The notes under the pieces were generated by a model, which saw only the letters and a program-made list of their open reading frames with translations, was not told the DNA's origin and did no database searches. DNA of 64,000 nt from Elmis aenea (lineage: Eukaryota > Arthropoda > Insecta > Coleoptera > Elmidae): positions 36,957,470 to 37,021,469 of the forward strand of contig OX393578.1 in assembly GCA_947652605.1 (NCBI GenBank), in the 5' to 3' direction. How positions within the stretch are numbered: the first letter of the stretch is position 1; each line of letters starts with the position of its first letter. Both the position numbers and the translations under genes were made by a program. Shown here in pieces: positions 35,882-46,874 of the stretch.

Positions 35882-35995
35882 TACTTAGGTACAGTTTAAA
35901 AGTAGTCTTTTAATAAGTGAAAACAATAGAAAATGTAATTTGTCTGATAGATGATATTATCATTCAACAAGAACCATTCAAAATAACCACCGTAT

Positions 35996-36883
35996 CAGGG
36001 GTGGGCAAATCTTTTGATTGTCGGGCCACATTGCGGATGAAAATTTGACCGCGGGTTAAACAATTTCTTTTTCTAATTTTAAGTATAGTTTTTGCTAAGG
36101 AGGTTATTTAATAAATTTTAAAACCAATATTTTTGGATCAAAACATGTATTTATTAAGCAATTTATAGAAAAAAATTTAAAAGAAAATTTGTAAACATTA
36201 ATATTAGATAATTATCAAAGTGTACAATAATCATACAACATAAAACAACAAAATGAATAAAAATTTTATAAAATAATTTTAACATTTTTTTACAACATAC
36301 AATTTTAAAAAAAAAATTACTTAATACGGATTAATCCTTTTATGAAAACAAGCAATTTTAAATAAAACAAAAATGTAATTGAAAGAATGATATTTACACA
36401 TATAAACGCATATAACATTGAATTTACAAAAGATAGAATTTTTCATTTAAGTATGAAGATTTAAAACTAAACTTTTGGACGTGAATGAAATTTTCTCAAA
36501 ACATACAACTTTTATACATATCAAAATTTAATGGCTAAAGTGAAATTTTTTAGCATCACTTATAATTTTTTGTATGTCTGGTGAAAATTTTGTTGTTGAA
36601 ATTCTTAAAACTGCCTTTAATTGTTAATTACTAATACAGGATCTGAACGGGTTTTTGTTAAAATTTAGTATGACATAAGTTTAATGTATTTTATTGGAAC
36701 CGCCATATTCAAATAATGTATTGAATAATTATTATTTTTTTAAATTTTTTTTATGCGCCAATTTATATTGGACAAACAGTAATATTTTTGCTTTTAATAA
36801 TGATTTATAAAATGCTTCGCGGGCCGGAGAGAATTCTACCGCGGGCCGGATCCGGCCTGCGAGCCGCCATTTGACCAGGCCTG
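35996..36883. mobile_element. hAT-like element (CAGGGGTGGGCAAAT ends)
   Basis: Left end CAGGGGTGGGCAAATC and right end, opposite strand, CAGGCCTGGTCAAATGG; next to each end lie GGGCCACATTGCGG and CGGGCCGGATCCGGCC. The interior is AT-rich with no coding remnant. A clean target duplication is not visible, so ends are placed by termini only. The left end matches the end of the element at 9036-10164. Confidence 0.62.
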
Positions 36884-37559
36884 GATATACCTTATTAAAT
36901 GTGATTTATAGCACCACATGATCTTTAAAAATTATTCATAATAAATTGGAATCTTCTCGTAGCTTTTTTTAAACCGATTTCAATACCAAATAATTTACAT
37001 ATAGTTATTTTAGTGTTTTTTTTTTTTCTTATTACGATTGTAAGACAAAACACAACTTTGTTTCTATTTGCTTTAAAGTAATATTAACTTTCAAACTTAA
37101 CAATTACTATTTGCCATTTGCAATTGTACTCTGTTGCGCTTGTTAACTTATCATACAACTTAATTGCTTAGCGAGTAAGTTCAGTTGAAGTTATTGCGCA
37201 AGTGAAAAACGTTCGATATTATAATATCACGTTTAGGTATGTATATAAAAAGAAACTGCGAAACATGTAATTAGGTTGGACGAATAATTGTAATATAATT
37301 ACAAATTAAACTAATATTCAACATCGTTAAACAATCATGCCACGTCACGATTACTTTTGTTCATTATAAATTATGTTTAAAAGGTTGTTGATGTCTGAAA
37401 AAGATTACCCATAGCATTAACAGGTGTTTTATACTTTTATACGCTGTTTGCAATTTGATACATTTGAAAGTAATTATATCGTCATAGTTAAAGTTTGTTG
37501 AGGTTTAGCCGCTTGTTACTTTGTGATAATAAGAGGCAAATTGATTGAATCACATAATG
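36884..37559. other. Rx intron, AT-rich, nothing recognised
   Basis: No exon, RNA gene or mobile element terminus that I can support. Confidence 0.5.
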
Positions 37560-38100
37560 AGTACGATATTGAGCTGTGAGAGAAAGCAGATGTTCGAAGA
37601 CTAGCTCGAGTTACTCTAACTCCATATTTGCTGATTAGAGTTCGTAACAACCTTCATTAGAACTTTGATTAATAACCGCTAAATTGAGTGTTAAATTCAT
37701 TACACAAAGTGAATAAATTGAAGATTAATTAACCATTGATAATTTAAACTCGCTAGGCCGTGGGTTTAACGAGGTTAAAATTTGCATTTGAGGACGGAAA
37801 GCACTTTGCCGTTTACAGGCTGTAACGCAATTAAAAGGGAACAGGGCTGGGGGGGATTAGGGGTGAATGAGGTATATGGACCAACAACGCAGCGGCACTG
37901 TATTACAGAACAGCACTTCATTAAGCAAGGAGAAGGGTTGGCCGGAAGTGTCAAGTGCACGCGCACTTCCGGTGGCCATCTGGCGGGCCATCTATCAATC
38001 AACCCTTCAACTAATCCCATCAATGCAGCAGGACGAGTGCTGTTGCACTTCACACGTCCTATATCCTTGCAGAGTCAAGTAGGCCTTGCGCTTTAAATGT
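37560..38100. promoter_or_regulatory. candidate cis-regulatory patch with Otx-type sites
   Basis: A unique GC-richer stretch in the Rx intron. It holds GGATTA at 37854-37859 and TAATCC at 38012-38017, the core bound by Lys50 homeodomains such as Otd/Otx, and TCAATCAACC nearby. Overlapping frames on both strands (104 and 92 codons) reflect the composition; neither resembles a protein. Otx factors act upstream of or with Rx in animal eye development (established knowledge), but a link here is inference. Confidence 0.25.
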
Positions 38101-38177
38101 GTTAATCGCTTGTCCCACACAAAACATGTTGAGAAATATTCACTGAAATGATTTGCAAATTATGTAAGAATACATAT

Positions 38178-38560
38178 CAGGGGTGGCCAAGGTGACACGA
38201 AGCTTTAGAAGCTACATTCGCGAGCTGCAATTGGGTAAGACCTTCACTGAATAATAAAGCAAATAGAAAATGATGGCAAATTTACTGATAAGAAAATAAT
38301 TTTATCAGATTTTTACCATCTATGATATATTCATTGCTGGAGTAGTTTAAAAATGGTTCCTGAACTTCGCGAGCCGTACCGTAGAAGCAGGCCCGACGAG
38401 AGGGTGCAAGGCGATGGGGTAAAATTCCCCGGGCCTGAGATTTATAGGGGCACGTACCTACATCATACCACAATTTGTTTTTTAGTAAATTAATTTTCAA
38501 ATAATTTATTTACTTGAGGTCAATGTTTCTCAACATCCTTGCGTATAGAAGCTTAAGAGC
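38178..38560. mobile_element. possible hAT-like left end (CAGGGGTGGCCAAGG)
   Basis: CAGGGGTGGCCAAGGTG at 38178 is the same kind of terminus as at 52211. The interior has GAAGCTACATTCGCGAGCTGC. A matching right terminus is not found, so length and intactness are unknown. Confidence 0.35.
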
Positions 38561-39639
38561 CGCATGCCGCTATAAAAGCGCGTTAGAACCACCTCAGTAA
38601 TATAGTACAGTGGAACCTTTCTTTATATTCGTCTTTAGTCTGTTTTAATTTAATTCAACCAGAACTCCAGTTCTGGTGAACGATGTCTTTTTTGTCCCTT
38701 TCCCGAAGATTTACTACCGCTTAAGCAAAGGACTTGTCAAAACTGTCTTTTTTTAATTCTTGAGGAATATTGGATTTTTAGACGAATATCGGACCATTTT
38801 TAACTGAAGAAATGTGACGAATATTGAATTTGAGGAATACAGGACCGGGCGAAAATAGAGGTATTTGAAAACCCAAGAATGACGTGTAATTATAAATAAT
38901 ATTGTTGATGATTTTTGAAGTGAATGTGAGTTAATTTCTTTACATTTTTTGGGTTTGAGGTTTGAGAATTAATCATTGAGAAAAACATGATTAAGATATT
39001 TGAACTTTTTTTACGGGATTCAGAATCGATAAAAGTAAGTTTTGTACAGGAAAGTAAAATTTACTTTTAATTGCTTGGTTTATCTTGATTATTTATGTCC
39101 TACGCAATTTTTTGTATTGAATTAGGACTTTTTCTAATCTAATTTCTATGAAGTTTCATAGCTTTTGCGCAGATCGTCAGTAACTTTTTCATCTTTTTTT
39201 TATCTTTCTTTTCTCATTTCCTCTTCTTTTTCAATTACGTTTTTAAGATAAGAATGCAGCAGTAAAACTTAACCTAGTTTAAAACAATGTTGAAAGTCAA
39301 AGCCAATAATGCATCCAACAATAATGCGAATTTGGATTCGCATTTTTGGCGTAAGATACTGGAAATAAAGATCTCTGAAACTGTCTATATACATGGGGTA
39401 ACAGTATGAATAAAGTTAAACAAAAAATTGACGAACAAAAAAAAAGAGCTTCAACGTTATTTCATAAAAATGCAAATATTTACGGCTCCATTTATATTAA
39501 TTTATTGAACAAGTTACAGTTTATAAAATGCGGAATTGATTGATTACACAAAGCGAGAATCAAGTTAAGCGACCTATGGTGTAAAATCAATTTTTTGATG
39601 TGATTGTGATCTTTGTTTTTCAAATATCATATGTTGGAT
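38561..39639. other. Rx intron, nothing recognised
   Basis: AT-rich, with a pyrimidine tract near 39180-39240. No exon or element support. Confidence 0.5.
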
Positions 39640-40700
39640 GCTCGTCCGTTATGTGGTAGCTGTTGGACTGGTTTTGAATTGATTTATGTTGAGTAATTGT
39701 CGGGATGATTGGTTTCAAGATACCAAGATTATGATTGTGCAGTGCAGTGAGGTGATATGGTCTCGATTAGCGACGCGTTTAAGTTTAAGCGTTCCGGGTA
39801 TTGCGTGACTGGAGCGCCGTTATTAGACACGACATTCGGAATTATTTTATCAGCGAATTCAGACGCACGAGGACCCTTATTTCCTGGCATTTATTAGCAA
39901 TCACGCGCAGAACTGGCCTTTTCTTATACCTCGTGCCAGCTTCGTGATCGGATTAATTATGCGTACCACCCTTGCATGTTACTTTAACGATTCGAAATAG
40001 GGCTCAGGTTGCCTACTGTTAGTTTAGAGTCGAATCGCGGAGCCCGGCTAATGTATGATAAATTAATTTTATTACCAGCTAAACAGCCGAAGATTGTTGT
40101 CGAGTCGGCACGCGATGTGACATGTATTTATGCGGGACTCGCACGAACACCTCGTTACGCACTGGTAGAGGTCGCCCCCGTCCGCCCGCCAATACAGCTG
40201 GGAAATCTGAAAGTTTAAATTAAATTTCCGTTTTTGAATCGCACGCAACAAGCCAACCAATTGGCGTTTTATATTCGAGCGTCGACAGCCCGAGGCCGTC
40301 GAGTTTCCGCGGAAAATAGCTTTTCTTACATTCTCCGCAGCCAATATGAGTCGCGAAAGTAAATAAAATAAAAAGACACAAAGTTATTCAATTTATACGA
40401 ATTTTACGCGCGAGTTAGTCTAGCTATATGGAATTGCTACGACGCGTTTTCGGTTGATAACGAGAACAGGGGCGGTGGGCGACGTGAGTCACTTGATTTC
40501 CGCGATTGTCGCGTGCACCTGGGCGACAGTGGCGCCAATTTATCAGTGTGGCGGCTACATTCAACTAACAAGACCGCCCCAACAAGACAATCGGATTACA
40601 CTCCTTGATCCTGTGTCGGATTGACGCTTCCAACGCGACTTAACTCTCAAACTTTAATACGATTGTAATCATCCAATTACCGGTACTGCAAGTCTTTTAC
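39640..40700. promoter_or_regulatory. kilobase-long GC-richer unique island in the Rx intron
   Basis: About 1 kb with markedly higher GC and CpG content than its surroundings (CACGACATTCGG, CCCGTCCGCCCGCCAATACA, CGGGCGACAGTGGCGCC) and no transposon ends. It includes the AP-1-like TGAGTCA near 40485 and TAATTA cores. The small frames on both strands (60-90 codons) match nothing I know. It is a fair candidate for a conserved enhancer or an alternative promoter, by composition only. Confidence 0.3.
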
Positions 40701-40933
40701 ATTTCGTAACTTTTCGTTTTCCATTACGGAAAAACAACTTTTACGTTACCACTTAACGGCAGGAAACACGTAATTTGGTGTTGCAAGATATAGAAACGTT
40801 AACAGATCGTAGAAAAGTAAAACATATCCAAGGGAACGTGGCATATTCGACAAAAATAAAGACAGCAATTAGCTAATATCGTTATGTTTTTACGACAATA
40901 AACGATGATAACTTCTGCGATCCAAATGATATA

Positions 40934-41598
40934 CGAGGTCTGTTTATAAAATAACGGGACTGGTTTAAAAATGGATATTTATTTACAATTTATAGAAAAT
41001 CTTGGTTTGTCTCTTTCAAAGTAGTCCCCATTGGCACTCACACATCGACCCGTTCTTATTTTCCACTGGTCGAAGGCGTGTTGCAGTTCATTTTCTGATA
41101 CCTGTTTTAATAGCTGTGACGTTTTCTTCACCCTCCAATGACTCAAAACGGGTTCCTTTAAGCACAGATTTTATTTTTGGAAAAAAGAAGAAGTCACAGG
41201 GTGCTAAATCAGGGGAATAGGGAGGATGTTCCAGTGTAGCAATCCGTTTTTCAACCAAAAACTGCCTCACGCAGAGCGCTGTGAGCGAAGGAGCAATGTT
41301 GATGCTGAATGAAACCATTTTGCCAGAGTTCTGGGCGTTTTTTTTAACTTTTTCTCTCAGTGGTTTGTTCAATTTCACCAAAAATTTCAAATTCACTCGT
41401 TCAATTTTAGACTCAGCATTTTAACAGCAAGCGAGGTGAAATGCAGCATACTTAACCACAACTGAGGGTCCGATAGTGCTGAGGTTTGCTCTGCAGGCTC
41501 AAACACGGCCAAGGTCACTGTCCCTGAATGTCATTTGACTTTTGTTGTGTTCAAAGGGAGCTACAACGCCAGTCCCGTTACTTTATAGACATACCTCG
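40934..41598 (-). mobile_element. internally deleted mariner element with both termini
   Basis: Terminal inverted repeats of 30 bp (left CGAGGTCTGTTTATAAAA then TAACGGGACTGG; right complement with three or so differences) abut the TA duplication at 40932-40933 and 41599-41600. At 665 bp it is about half the usual 1.3 kb. The deleted transposase gene lies within on the minus strand. Termini are well preserved, so it could still have been mobilised in trans. Confidence 0.93.
41088..41424 (-). pseudogene. mariner transposase with N-terminus fused to C-terminal catalytic block
   Basis: The minus-strand frame starts near 41424 with ESKIERVNLKFLVKL, the N-terminal helix of mariner transposases, and an in-frame stop follows ERV... 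in the present copy (E-stop before NLKF). After about 35 residues it jumps directly to APSLTALCVRQFLVEKRIA and LEHPPYSPDLAPCDFF, the region of the third catalytic Asp, then FPKIKSVLKGTRFE. The helix-turn-helix region and the first catalytic Asp are gone, and the His-x-Asp-Asn block is altered to NIAPS. This is an internal deletion derivative, not a functional enzyme. Confidence 0.88.
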
Positions 41599-41600
41599 TA

Positions 41601-42338
41601 TTTTTTTTAAATATGTGACTTTAACAGTAGATTATTGTATAGACGCATGGGCGATTATCTTGGATCTAATGATACACAGGGGCATCAACGCAAATAAAAT
41701 AAATTTCATTTTCATTTAGCTATTTATGGCTTATGTGCTCAACATTATTTTTTTACTTTTATTAAACAAATGCGAGAGAAACCTTCGTTATAAGAATATT
41801 GTAGACAGTTTTCTGAAATTTTAAAGGGTAAAATACCGATAATAGTTATTTACGTAACAAGGTCGGACTGGACGAGTAGGTAGGTTCTAGGACGAGCCGA
41901 AGGAAAGTACTGGAGGCCTACGAGTCCAGTAAAGATACTTTCCGGTTCCGGGTATGCATTTTTAATAAACTGCAGGTGGAAAGTTTTCGTGTTGGGTGAA
42001 TGACATTTATCTGTAATATTTAAAAAAATATTAAAGTACTGCACATTGGACTTAGGTATGCTTAAGTCTCGTTCTCATTATTCAAGTTACTTAGTTACAA
42101 GTCGCTTGAGTTAAAGTTACTTGACTAAGTTTATGTTCATATTTTGACAAGTTTATTGAAGCCAGTAGATGTTAAAAATGAGCTCGCAGCAAGTGGTGTA
42201 TTGTTATCGCTATATTTATCTTCTTTTAGGTTCCACAGAAGATCAAAACATTCATGTATTTCGGGGAATTAACTAACTTTTTTCACGCACCACTTACTCG
42301 TTACTCATAAACGCCATTCAGTTATGTCAAGTTTATGG
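41601..42338. other. Rx intron, nothing recognised
   Basis: No exon or element identified. CAAGTTACTT-type words recur here and at 43080-43200, on both sides of the following element (see findings). Confidence 0.4.
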
Positions 42339-43019
42339 TGGGCATACACGATACGGTTTATCGGAAGGCAGGTCTTACGACTTGCAATCCGGAAGGCTTA
42401 ACCTGTACCCTCGGCGCAGGCATACACGTTACGTTTTCTCGCAGGAGGATTTTGGTCAGTTTTAAGATGAAAATACCAAAGAGATGTTTCATAAATCTCT
42501 CCGCTAGAACCACTTCTTCTGCTTTCCTTAATTTTCTTTAAGTTCTTTACGGTAGGAACTGCGCAAATTGTTGACTTTTTTTAACAACCGTATCTTTTTT
42601 TGCTTCCGGGTTTACTTTCAGTTTCTCTACCAGCTTATCATATGCAGCTAATTTTAACGGTTTATTTAAATATTGCTTACTTTTTATATGATACAAACAA
42701 GGGAGAGACCTGTATAGCTCTATAAATTCTGTTAAGAATTCATGGGACCACGTTCTCATATTTTTAATTAAAGATAATTAAACAAACCACGGCAGAATAT
42801 GATATGCTAGGTCCTGAATAAAATCACACTGCCATCAGCGTAACTCTCGGCCTGTAACCACAATTCGCACATACACGTTCCAGCTTGTATGCGTTTAGCA
42901 AAGCCAGCAGGCAAAATTTCAAGTTTTTCGGGAGGCCGAGAGTTCAGGGCTCGCCTTCCGGCCGATGTATCCACTAACGATGCAGTTTGCCTTCCGGTAA
43001 ACCGTATCGTGTATGCCCA
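42339..43019 (-). mobile_element. PIF/Harbinger-like element with MADF gene remnant
   Basis: Terminal inverted repeats of about 30 bp (TGGGCATACACGATACGG, then TTTA(T/C)CGGAAGGC). Partial copies of the terminal motif recur inside (GGCATACACGTTACG at about 42420, ACATACACGTTCCAGC at about 42870), as is usual for transposase-bound subterminal repeats. It encodes the remains of a MADF-domain protein, the DNA-binding partner carried by PIF/Harbinger transposons. The DDE nuclease gene is absent, and I could not identify a 3-bp target duplication. Confidence 0.72.
42425..42759 (-). pseudogene. MADF-domain accessory protein of a Harbinger transposon, frameshifted
   Basis: From Met at 42759 the minus strand reads MRTWSHEFLTEFIELYRSLP followed by CLYHIKSKQYLNKPLKLAAY and a Lys-rich stretch ending VVKKSQQFAQFLP-stop. 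This is the first two thirds of a MADF (Myb/SANT-like, Adf-1) domain: Trp, IELY, the Pro-Cys-Leu turn, Tyr-x-Asn-Lys and AAY are conserved positions. Past the stop another frame continues KKIKESRRSGSSG then YETSLWYFHL, which is the end of the same domain and its linker. So a small deletion shifted the frame around 42550. MADF proteins bind the transposon ends and recruit the nuclease. Strong family match, clearly broken. Confidence 0.85.
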
Positions 43020-44558
43020 ATTTGTATAAAAACAGTCGCATCATTCAAGTTGTCAGAGAAAAGTTAAAACGCTCTCTACTACACCTAAAACTTGAACGTC
43101 AGCTTCAAGTCAACTAAATATCAGGTTCACATGGTAGAGCTTTCAAGTAACTTGAATTCAATTTGCTTGAATTAATGTAACTTGACTAATGAGAACAAGG
43201 CTTTTAGGCGCAAGTTGTGAATTGCTTGTTACTAAGCATAAATTAAAGAATTAGGTACCCTTCGATTTGAGCTCTTAAGATATTTGCTGCAATGGCGCAC
43301 AAAACGTCGCTTAATTTTGCGTCATTGCAACGATTTCATCTAGAAAATTAGGACGAAAATATTTTCTCACGGTTATGATTTTCATGTTTTATTTATAATT
43401 CACTGTTTTTAAAGCCTCTTTTTAAATTGGTGGTGTGATCAAGATAATTAAATTAAGTTCGCAGCACTTGTGAACGGATTATCTATCCGAAATCGAGATA
43501 CTATCGCAGTGTAAAGAATTAGGTCGTGAACATTATTTATTATGAAAGTTAGATGGAAAATGCAATACATAAAATCTCCAAAAATGTTATAGATTTACAC
43601 ATACATACGTAAACGACACTAATAAATCTTCAACAAATTATTACGGCAGGTATAAATAAATATAATGAGCTAAAGAAGACAATAAATAACCGAAACAGGG
43701 GTAACATTCGTGACTGGCTTGAGTTGGCGTGCTCATACGACACTAGATCTCTGTATTTAGTTCAACTGTTCAACCCCCAAACATATAAACGCTTTATCCC
43801 ACTCTTGAATTTAGAACTGTCACTCTCTTGTTTCGACGACGTTTCACCAAAAGGATGGAAAAAAGAAATCGCGTATAGGACCGCTTCCTGTCGTGGCTAT
43901 ATATTGTCGATAATATTTTGTTACGCCAATGTAATCAATTTTCTCTCGATTTTATTTTATTGGAAAATTATTATTTCTATTGGAAATTTGTTAGCAGCGC
44001 ACATAAAACGCGACCTGTCATGCGTGATTCAATATTGAAACAAGTTATAGCAGTTTTACAATTTCGTTCAGCTTGTTTCGGGGAAAATTCGATTAAAGAA
44101 TTATATACAAGCTCGTTGTTAGGCGAGTTTTCATAACATGTGAAATTAAAAACGTTCTATAGCTCGCAAAAATCTAATTTTGAATAATTCTTTCGAAAAT
44201 GTAATTTGATGTCGTTTTATATCTTTTTAACAAAATTAAATTAGCAACGTAAAATTTTGTTTAATTTTTAATCAAAACAAAAAAATAGTAAATAGATGTC
44301 TTGGTTGTCAATCCGGTAACTGTAATTAATTAAGTTTTTTACGAAAACAGATTTTATTGACCTCATCTATTCTTTTCGTAGAAAATGAAACTTGGATTTT
44401 CACCTTCGTCCGCCATACGCAATGTAAAGAAAGTAATAAGTATTGTGATCGGGAAAATTTTTGTATGGAAATTTGGACGAATTATACGTTTTGAGGTTCC
44501 CTGAACACGTTTATGCCTATTTTCGCGAAGAAGTCCGTCCGTACATGTTGTATGTAAG
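43020..44558. other. Rx intron, nothing recognised
   Basis: No exon or element boundary supported. About 43260-43520 is slightly GC-richer. Reading frames at 43724-44136 overlap in two frames and look like chance. Confidence 0.45.
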
Positions 44559-44700
44559 TACAGGGTGGTCCAAATTCGATGGGATTATATGGGTATCTCG
44601 CTTAATAATCAAGATAGAGAAATGTCTAAACTACCAAAAATATGCAGTTTTTTTGAGACAAACAGAATCGTTTTCACAAATTTCTATCATTTCCGATATT
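44559..44700 (+). repeat. TA-CAGGGTGGTCC element end, copy 1
   Basis: Begins TACAGGGTGGTCCAAATTCG and continues with GGGTATCTCGCTTAATA and ATCAAGATAGAGAAATG. The first 140 bp or so match the right end (minus strand) of the element at 47482-48115. A partner terminus for this copy was not found. No coding capacity. Confidence 0.55.
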
Positions 44701-44990
44701 TGAGTTATTGGAAAAAAAGCGTTTCTTTGTCATATTTATAATGGGTCATATCTTGCTTAGGTATTGTTGTAATATCGAAAAAATTATGGAGATTATTTTT
44801 AGATATTTGTATGTAAAATTATAAAAAGAGATGATTTGTTTAAAAAAAAGATTGGTTGCAACTTTCGGATAAATTGGAGGTTATAATAAAAGTTAAATAT
44901 CGGACTTATACAGAACATATTGATGTATGTTTTCTAACAAGTATTTTAGTCAAGATAAAATTTTTCTATGTGGACAATATTGACTCCAAC

Positions 44991-46180
44991 CAGGGCCGGC
45001 GCAAGGGTACTGGCGCCCCTAGGCAAAGGAAATTTGGGCGCCCCCATATATTGTCTAAATGTGCGTATGTATCTATATACAGGGTGATTTATAAATATCA
45101 CGAAAAACTTCGGGAGGTTATTCCTTATCAAAAATTAAGGGAGGGCTTTTATTTTTTTTCCCTAAAACGTCTTCTTTCCGAGTTCCTCTCCACAAAGAAG
45201 AACGACGAAAGTAGGTTTTAATGTACTTCTCAAATTTGAAGAAATGTAGAAAAATTACTTTTGGTAGATGTTTTTTTACTTATAAAACGTTTTCCACAGT
45301 AATATTTTCAATGGTCTTCCACCTTCACAAAGGGCTGAAAAGTGTTTTTTTTATGAGAGCTTTTTGGACAGTAGAAATTTTGCAATATAAAAGTTATTCC
45401 TGAAAGATTTATTTATTTAGAACGTTTCCTAATTCTTTAATTTTTCTCGTAAAACCTACAGTTTATGAGTAACAAATAAAATAAGTGAACATGTACCTAC
45501 CATCAAATGTTTTAAAACAAAATGATTCATTTTGGTGGTTACCATGGTTTGTACATATTGAAGAGAAGTGACAAGTGTTTTCGTGTTTATTTAGTGGTGC
45601 ATGTTCACTTATTTTATTTTCTACTCAGAAACTGTATGTAGTTTAGCGGGAACAATTAAGGTAGAAAAAAAGTTTCTAAATAAATCAAGGTTAAAAAAAA
45701 CTTTAATTGCAAAATTTAAACCTTCCAAAACGTTGTGATAAAAAACCAACATGGGTTGCACGTTTTCTCCCCTTGTAAAGGTAGGAGATGATTGAAAATA
45801 TTACTGTGGGTAATCTATTATTAAGTAAAAACATTTACTTAATGTTATTCTCCTACATATCTCCAAATATGAGCAATAAAATGAAAATTATTTTTACCGT
45901 TTCCTTTAGGGTTTAGGGGGTGTAACTCTGAAAGAAGAAGTTTTCGGAAAACATTTCATAAACAAGACCTTAATATTCGATATGATAGGAATTATCTCCC
46001 GAAGTTTTTCGCAATATTTATGAATTTCGGGTATACTTATAAAAATATTACACCATTTTAATTTAAAAATAAATTAAATAACTGTAATACATTTGTATAC
46101 ATATATCATATGAATTTTACCCTTTTTTATAAGGAAATCTGGCGCCCCCATAACCTGGCGCCTTTAGGTGAAATTTTGTT
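44991..46180. mobile_element. hAT-like element (CAGGGCCGGCGC end) hosting a foldback element
   Basis: Left end CAGGGCCGGCGCAAGGG at 44991 followed by TGGCGCCCCTAGG. At the other side GGCGCCCCCATAACCTGGCGCC (about 46142-46165) mirrors it, but the true right terminus is decayed, so the end coordinate is approximate. Almost all of the interior is the foldback element at 45078-46034. Confidence 0.55.
45078..46034. repeat. 957-bp foldback element
   Basis: TA-flanked, starting TACAGGGTGATTTATAAATA. Almost the whole length is an inverted repeat centred near 45545: GAAAAACTTCGGGAG, ACGTCTTCTTTC, CACAGTAATATTTTCAAT and AAATAAAATAAGTGAACATG on the left have complements in reverse order on the right. 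Arms are about 460 bp with many differences. Reading frames of up to 121 codons across it have no family resemblance. Confidence 0.78.
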
Positions 46181-46596
46181 ACCTTGCAATTTGATGAGAC
46201 AATCTGTCATGATAAAACCGCGAGCCTGTAGGTCGAGCGAAAAAATTGGGTATCTTCTGTGGATTTTATCCAATGCCAGTTTGTAAATTAAACTATTAAA
46301 TAATAATTGAAATTGAATTGTTAATAAACTTTATGTAGCTGAGTGCTAATTTACTAACCCCAAAATATAAATGAAATAAAATAATCTTAATTTAAATACT
46401 CACCTATTAAAAGCACAATTAATCATTTTATAAACAGAGATGGCTATTAGCTTGATCGATAACAGTGGATTTAAGTTACATATATTAACATCTGGTAATT
46501 GCACAAGAGGCTTTATCGCGTTTATTTTGAAGGTGAATTATCATAAATAATTCACATAAAACTCACTAACAATTTTTTAATTCAACTGCCTCTTAC
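46181..46596. other. Rx intron next to the homeodomain exon
   Basis: AT-rich, no element ends. It contains the first 400 bp of the large intron after the donor. Confidence 0.5.
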
Positions 46597-46874
46597 CTGA
46601 ACTCTAACTTCTGGTAAATTAACTTTCATGGCCAGTTCTTCTCTGCTGTAAACGTCGGGGTAGTGACTTTTTTCAAAAGCCCGTTCAAGTTCGTGTAGCT
46701 GATATGTAGTAAACGTTGTTCTGTTGCGCCGATGCTTCTTTTTGCAGTTGTCGCTTTCCGAGAGGCCGGAATTTGTGTTGGCACCTTCATCTTCCGACCC
46801 ACTTCCTCCGTGACCCGACATCTTTCCGTAACGTATTTCGGAAACGCCATCGTTTGAATTGCAACTTCCCTCTC
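46597..46874 (-). CDS. Rx: Rx retinal homeobox, internal exon with N-terminal homeodomain
   Basis: Minus-strand exon between acceptor TTTTATTTACAG (ending 46875) and donor CAG|GTAAGA (intron from 46596). After 2 nt completing a split codon the frame reads [20 protein letters not shown], a Gly/Ser/acidic linker ([20 protein letters not shown]), then the basic [20 protein letters not shown] start of the homeodomain and helices 1 and 2 through LPEVRVQ, residue 46. The helix 1 sequence [19 protein letters not shown] is typical of Rx. The exon is 278 nt and continues in phase 0 into 13395. The Met at 46821 is in frame, but open frame and a good acceptor lie upstream, so I treat this as an internal exon and place the true start (and the octapeptide) in an exon outside the window or unrecognised. 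Confidence 0.95.

Larger units (their letters stand above)
13396..46596 (-). other. Rx: 33.2-kb Rx intron inside the homeodomain
   Basis: Bounded on the minus strand by the donor CAG|GTAAGA (at 46597/46596) and the acceptor TTTCAG|GTG (at 13396/13395). It splits the homeodomain between residues 46 (Gln) and 47 (Val), a well-known intron position in paired-like homeobox genes. Its length is made largely of transposable elements plus several unique GC-richer patches. I found no further coding exon in it on either strand. Confidence 0.93.

Noticed and set aside
37775..38096. Overlapping 92- and 104-codon frames on opposite strands
   Set aside because: Both arise from the local GC-rich composition; neither has a recognisable domain or splice signals.
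44856..45221. 121-codon open frame
   Set aside because: It crosses the boundaries of a hAT-like element and a nested foldback, so it is a chance fusion.
46582..46596. Extension of the Rx homeodomain exon past VRVQ (reading VRGS)
   Set aside because: The sequence CAG|GTAAGA is a strong donor exactly at residue 46, and the next exon supplies VWFQN in phase, so the extra residues are intronic.
46626..46850. Second minus-strand frame across the Rx exon starting MAFPKYV
   Set aside because: Out of frame with the homeodomain; a shadow of the real exon.
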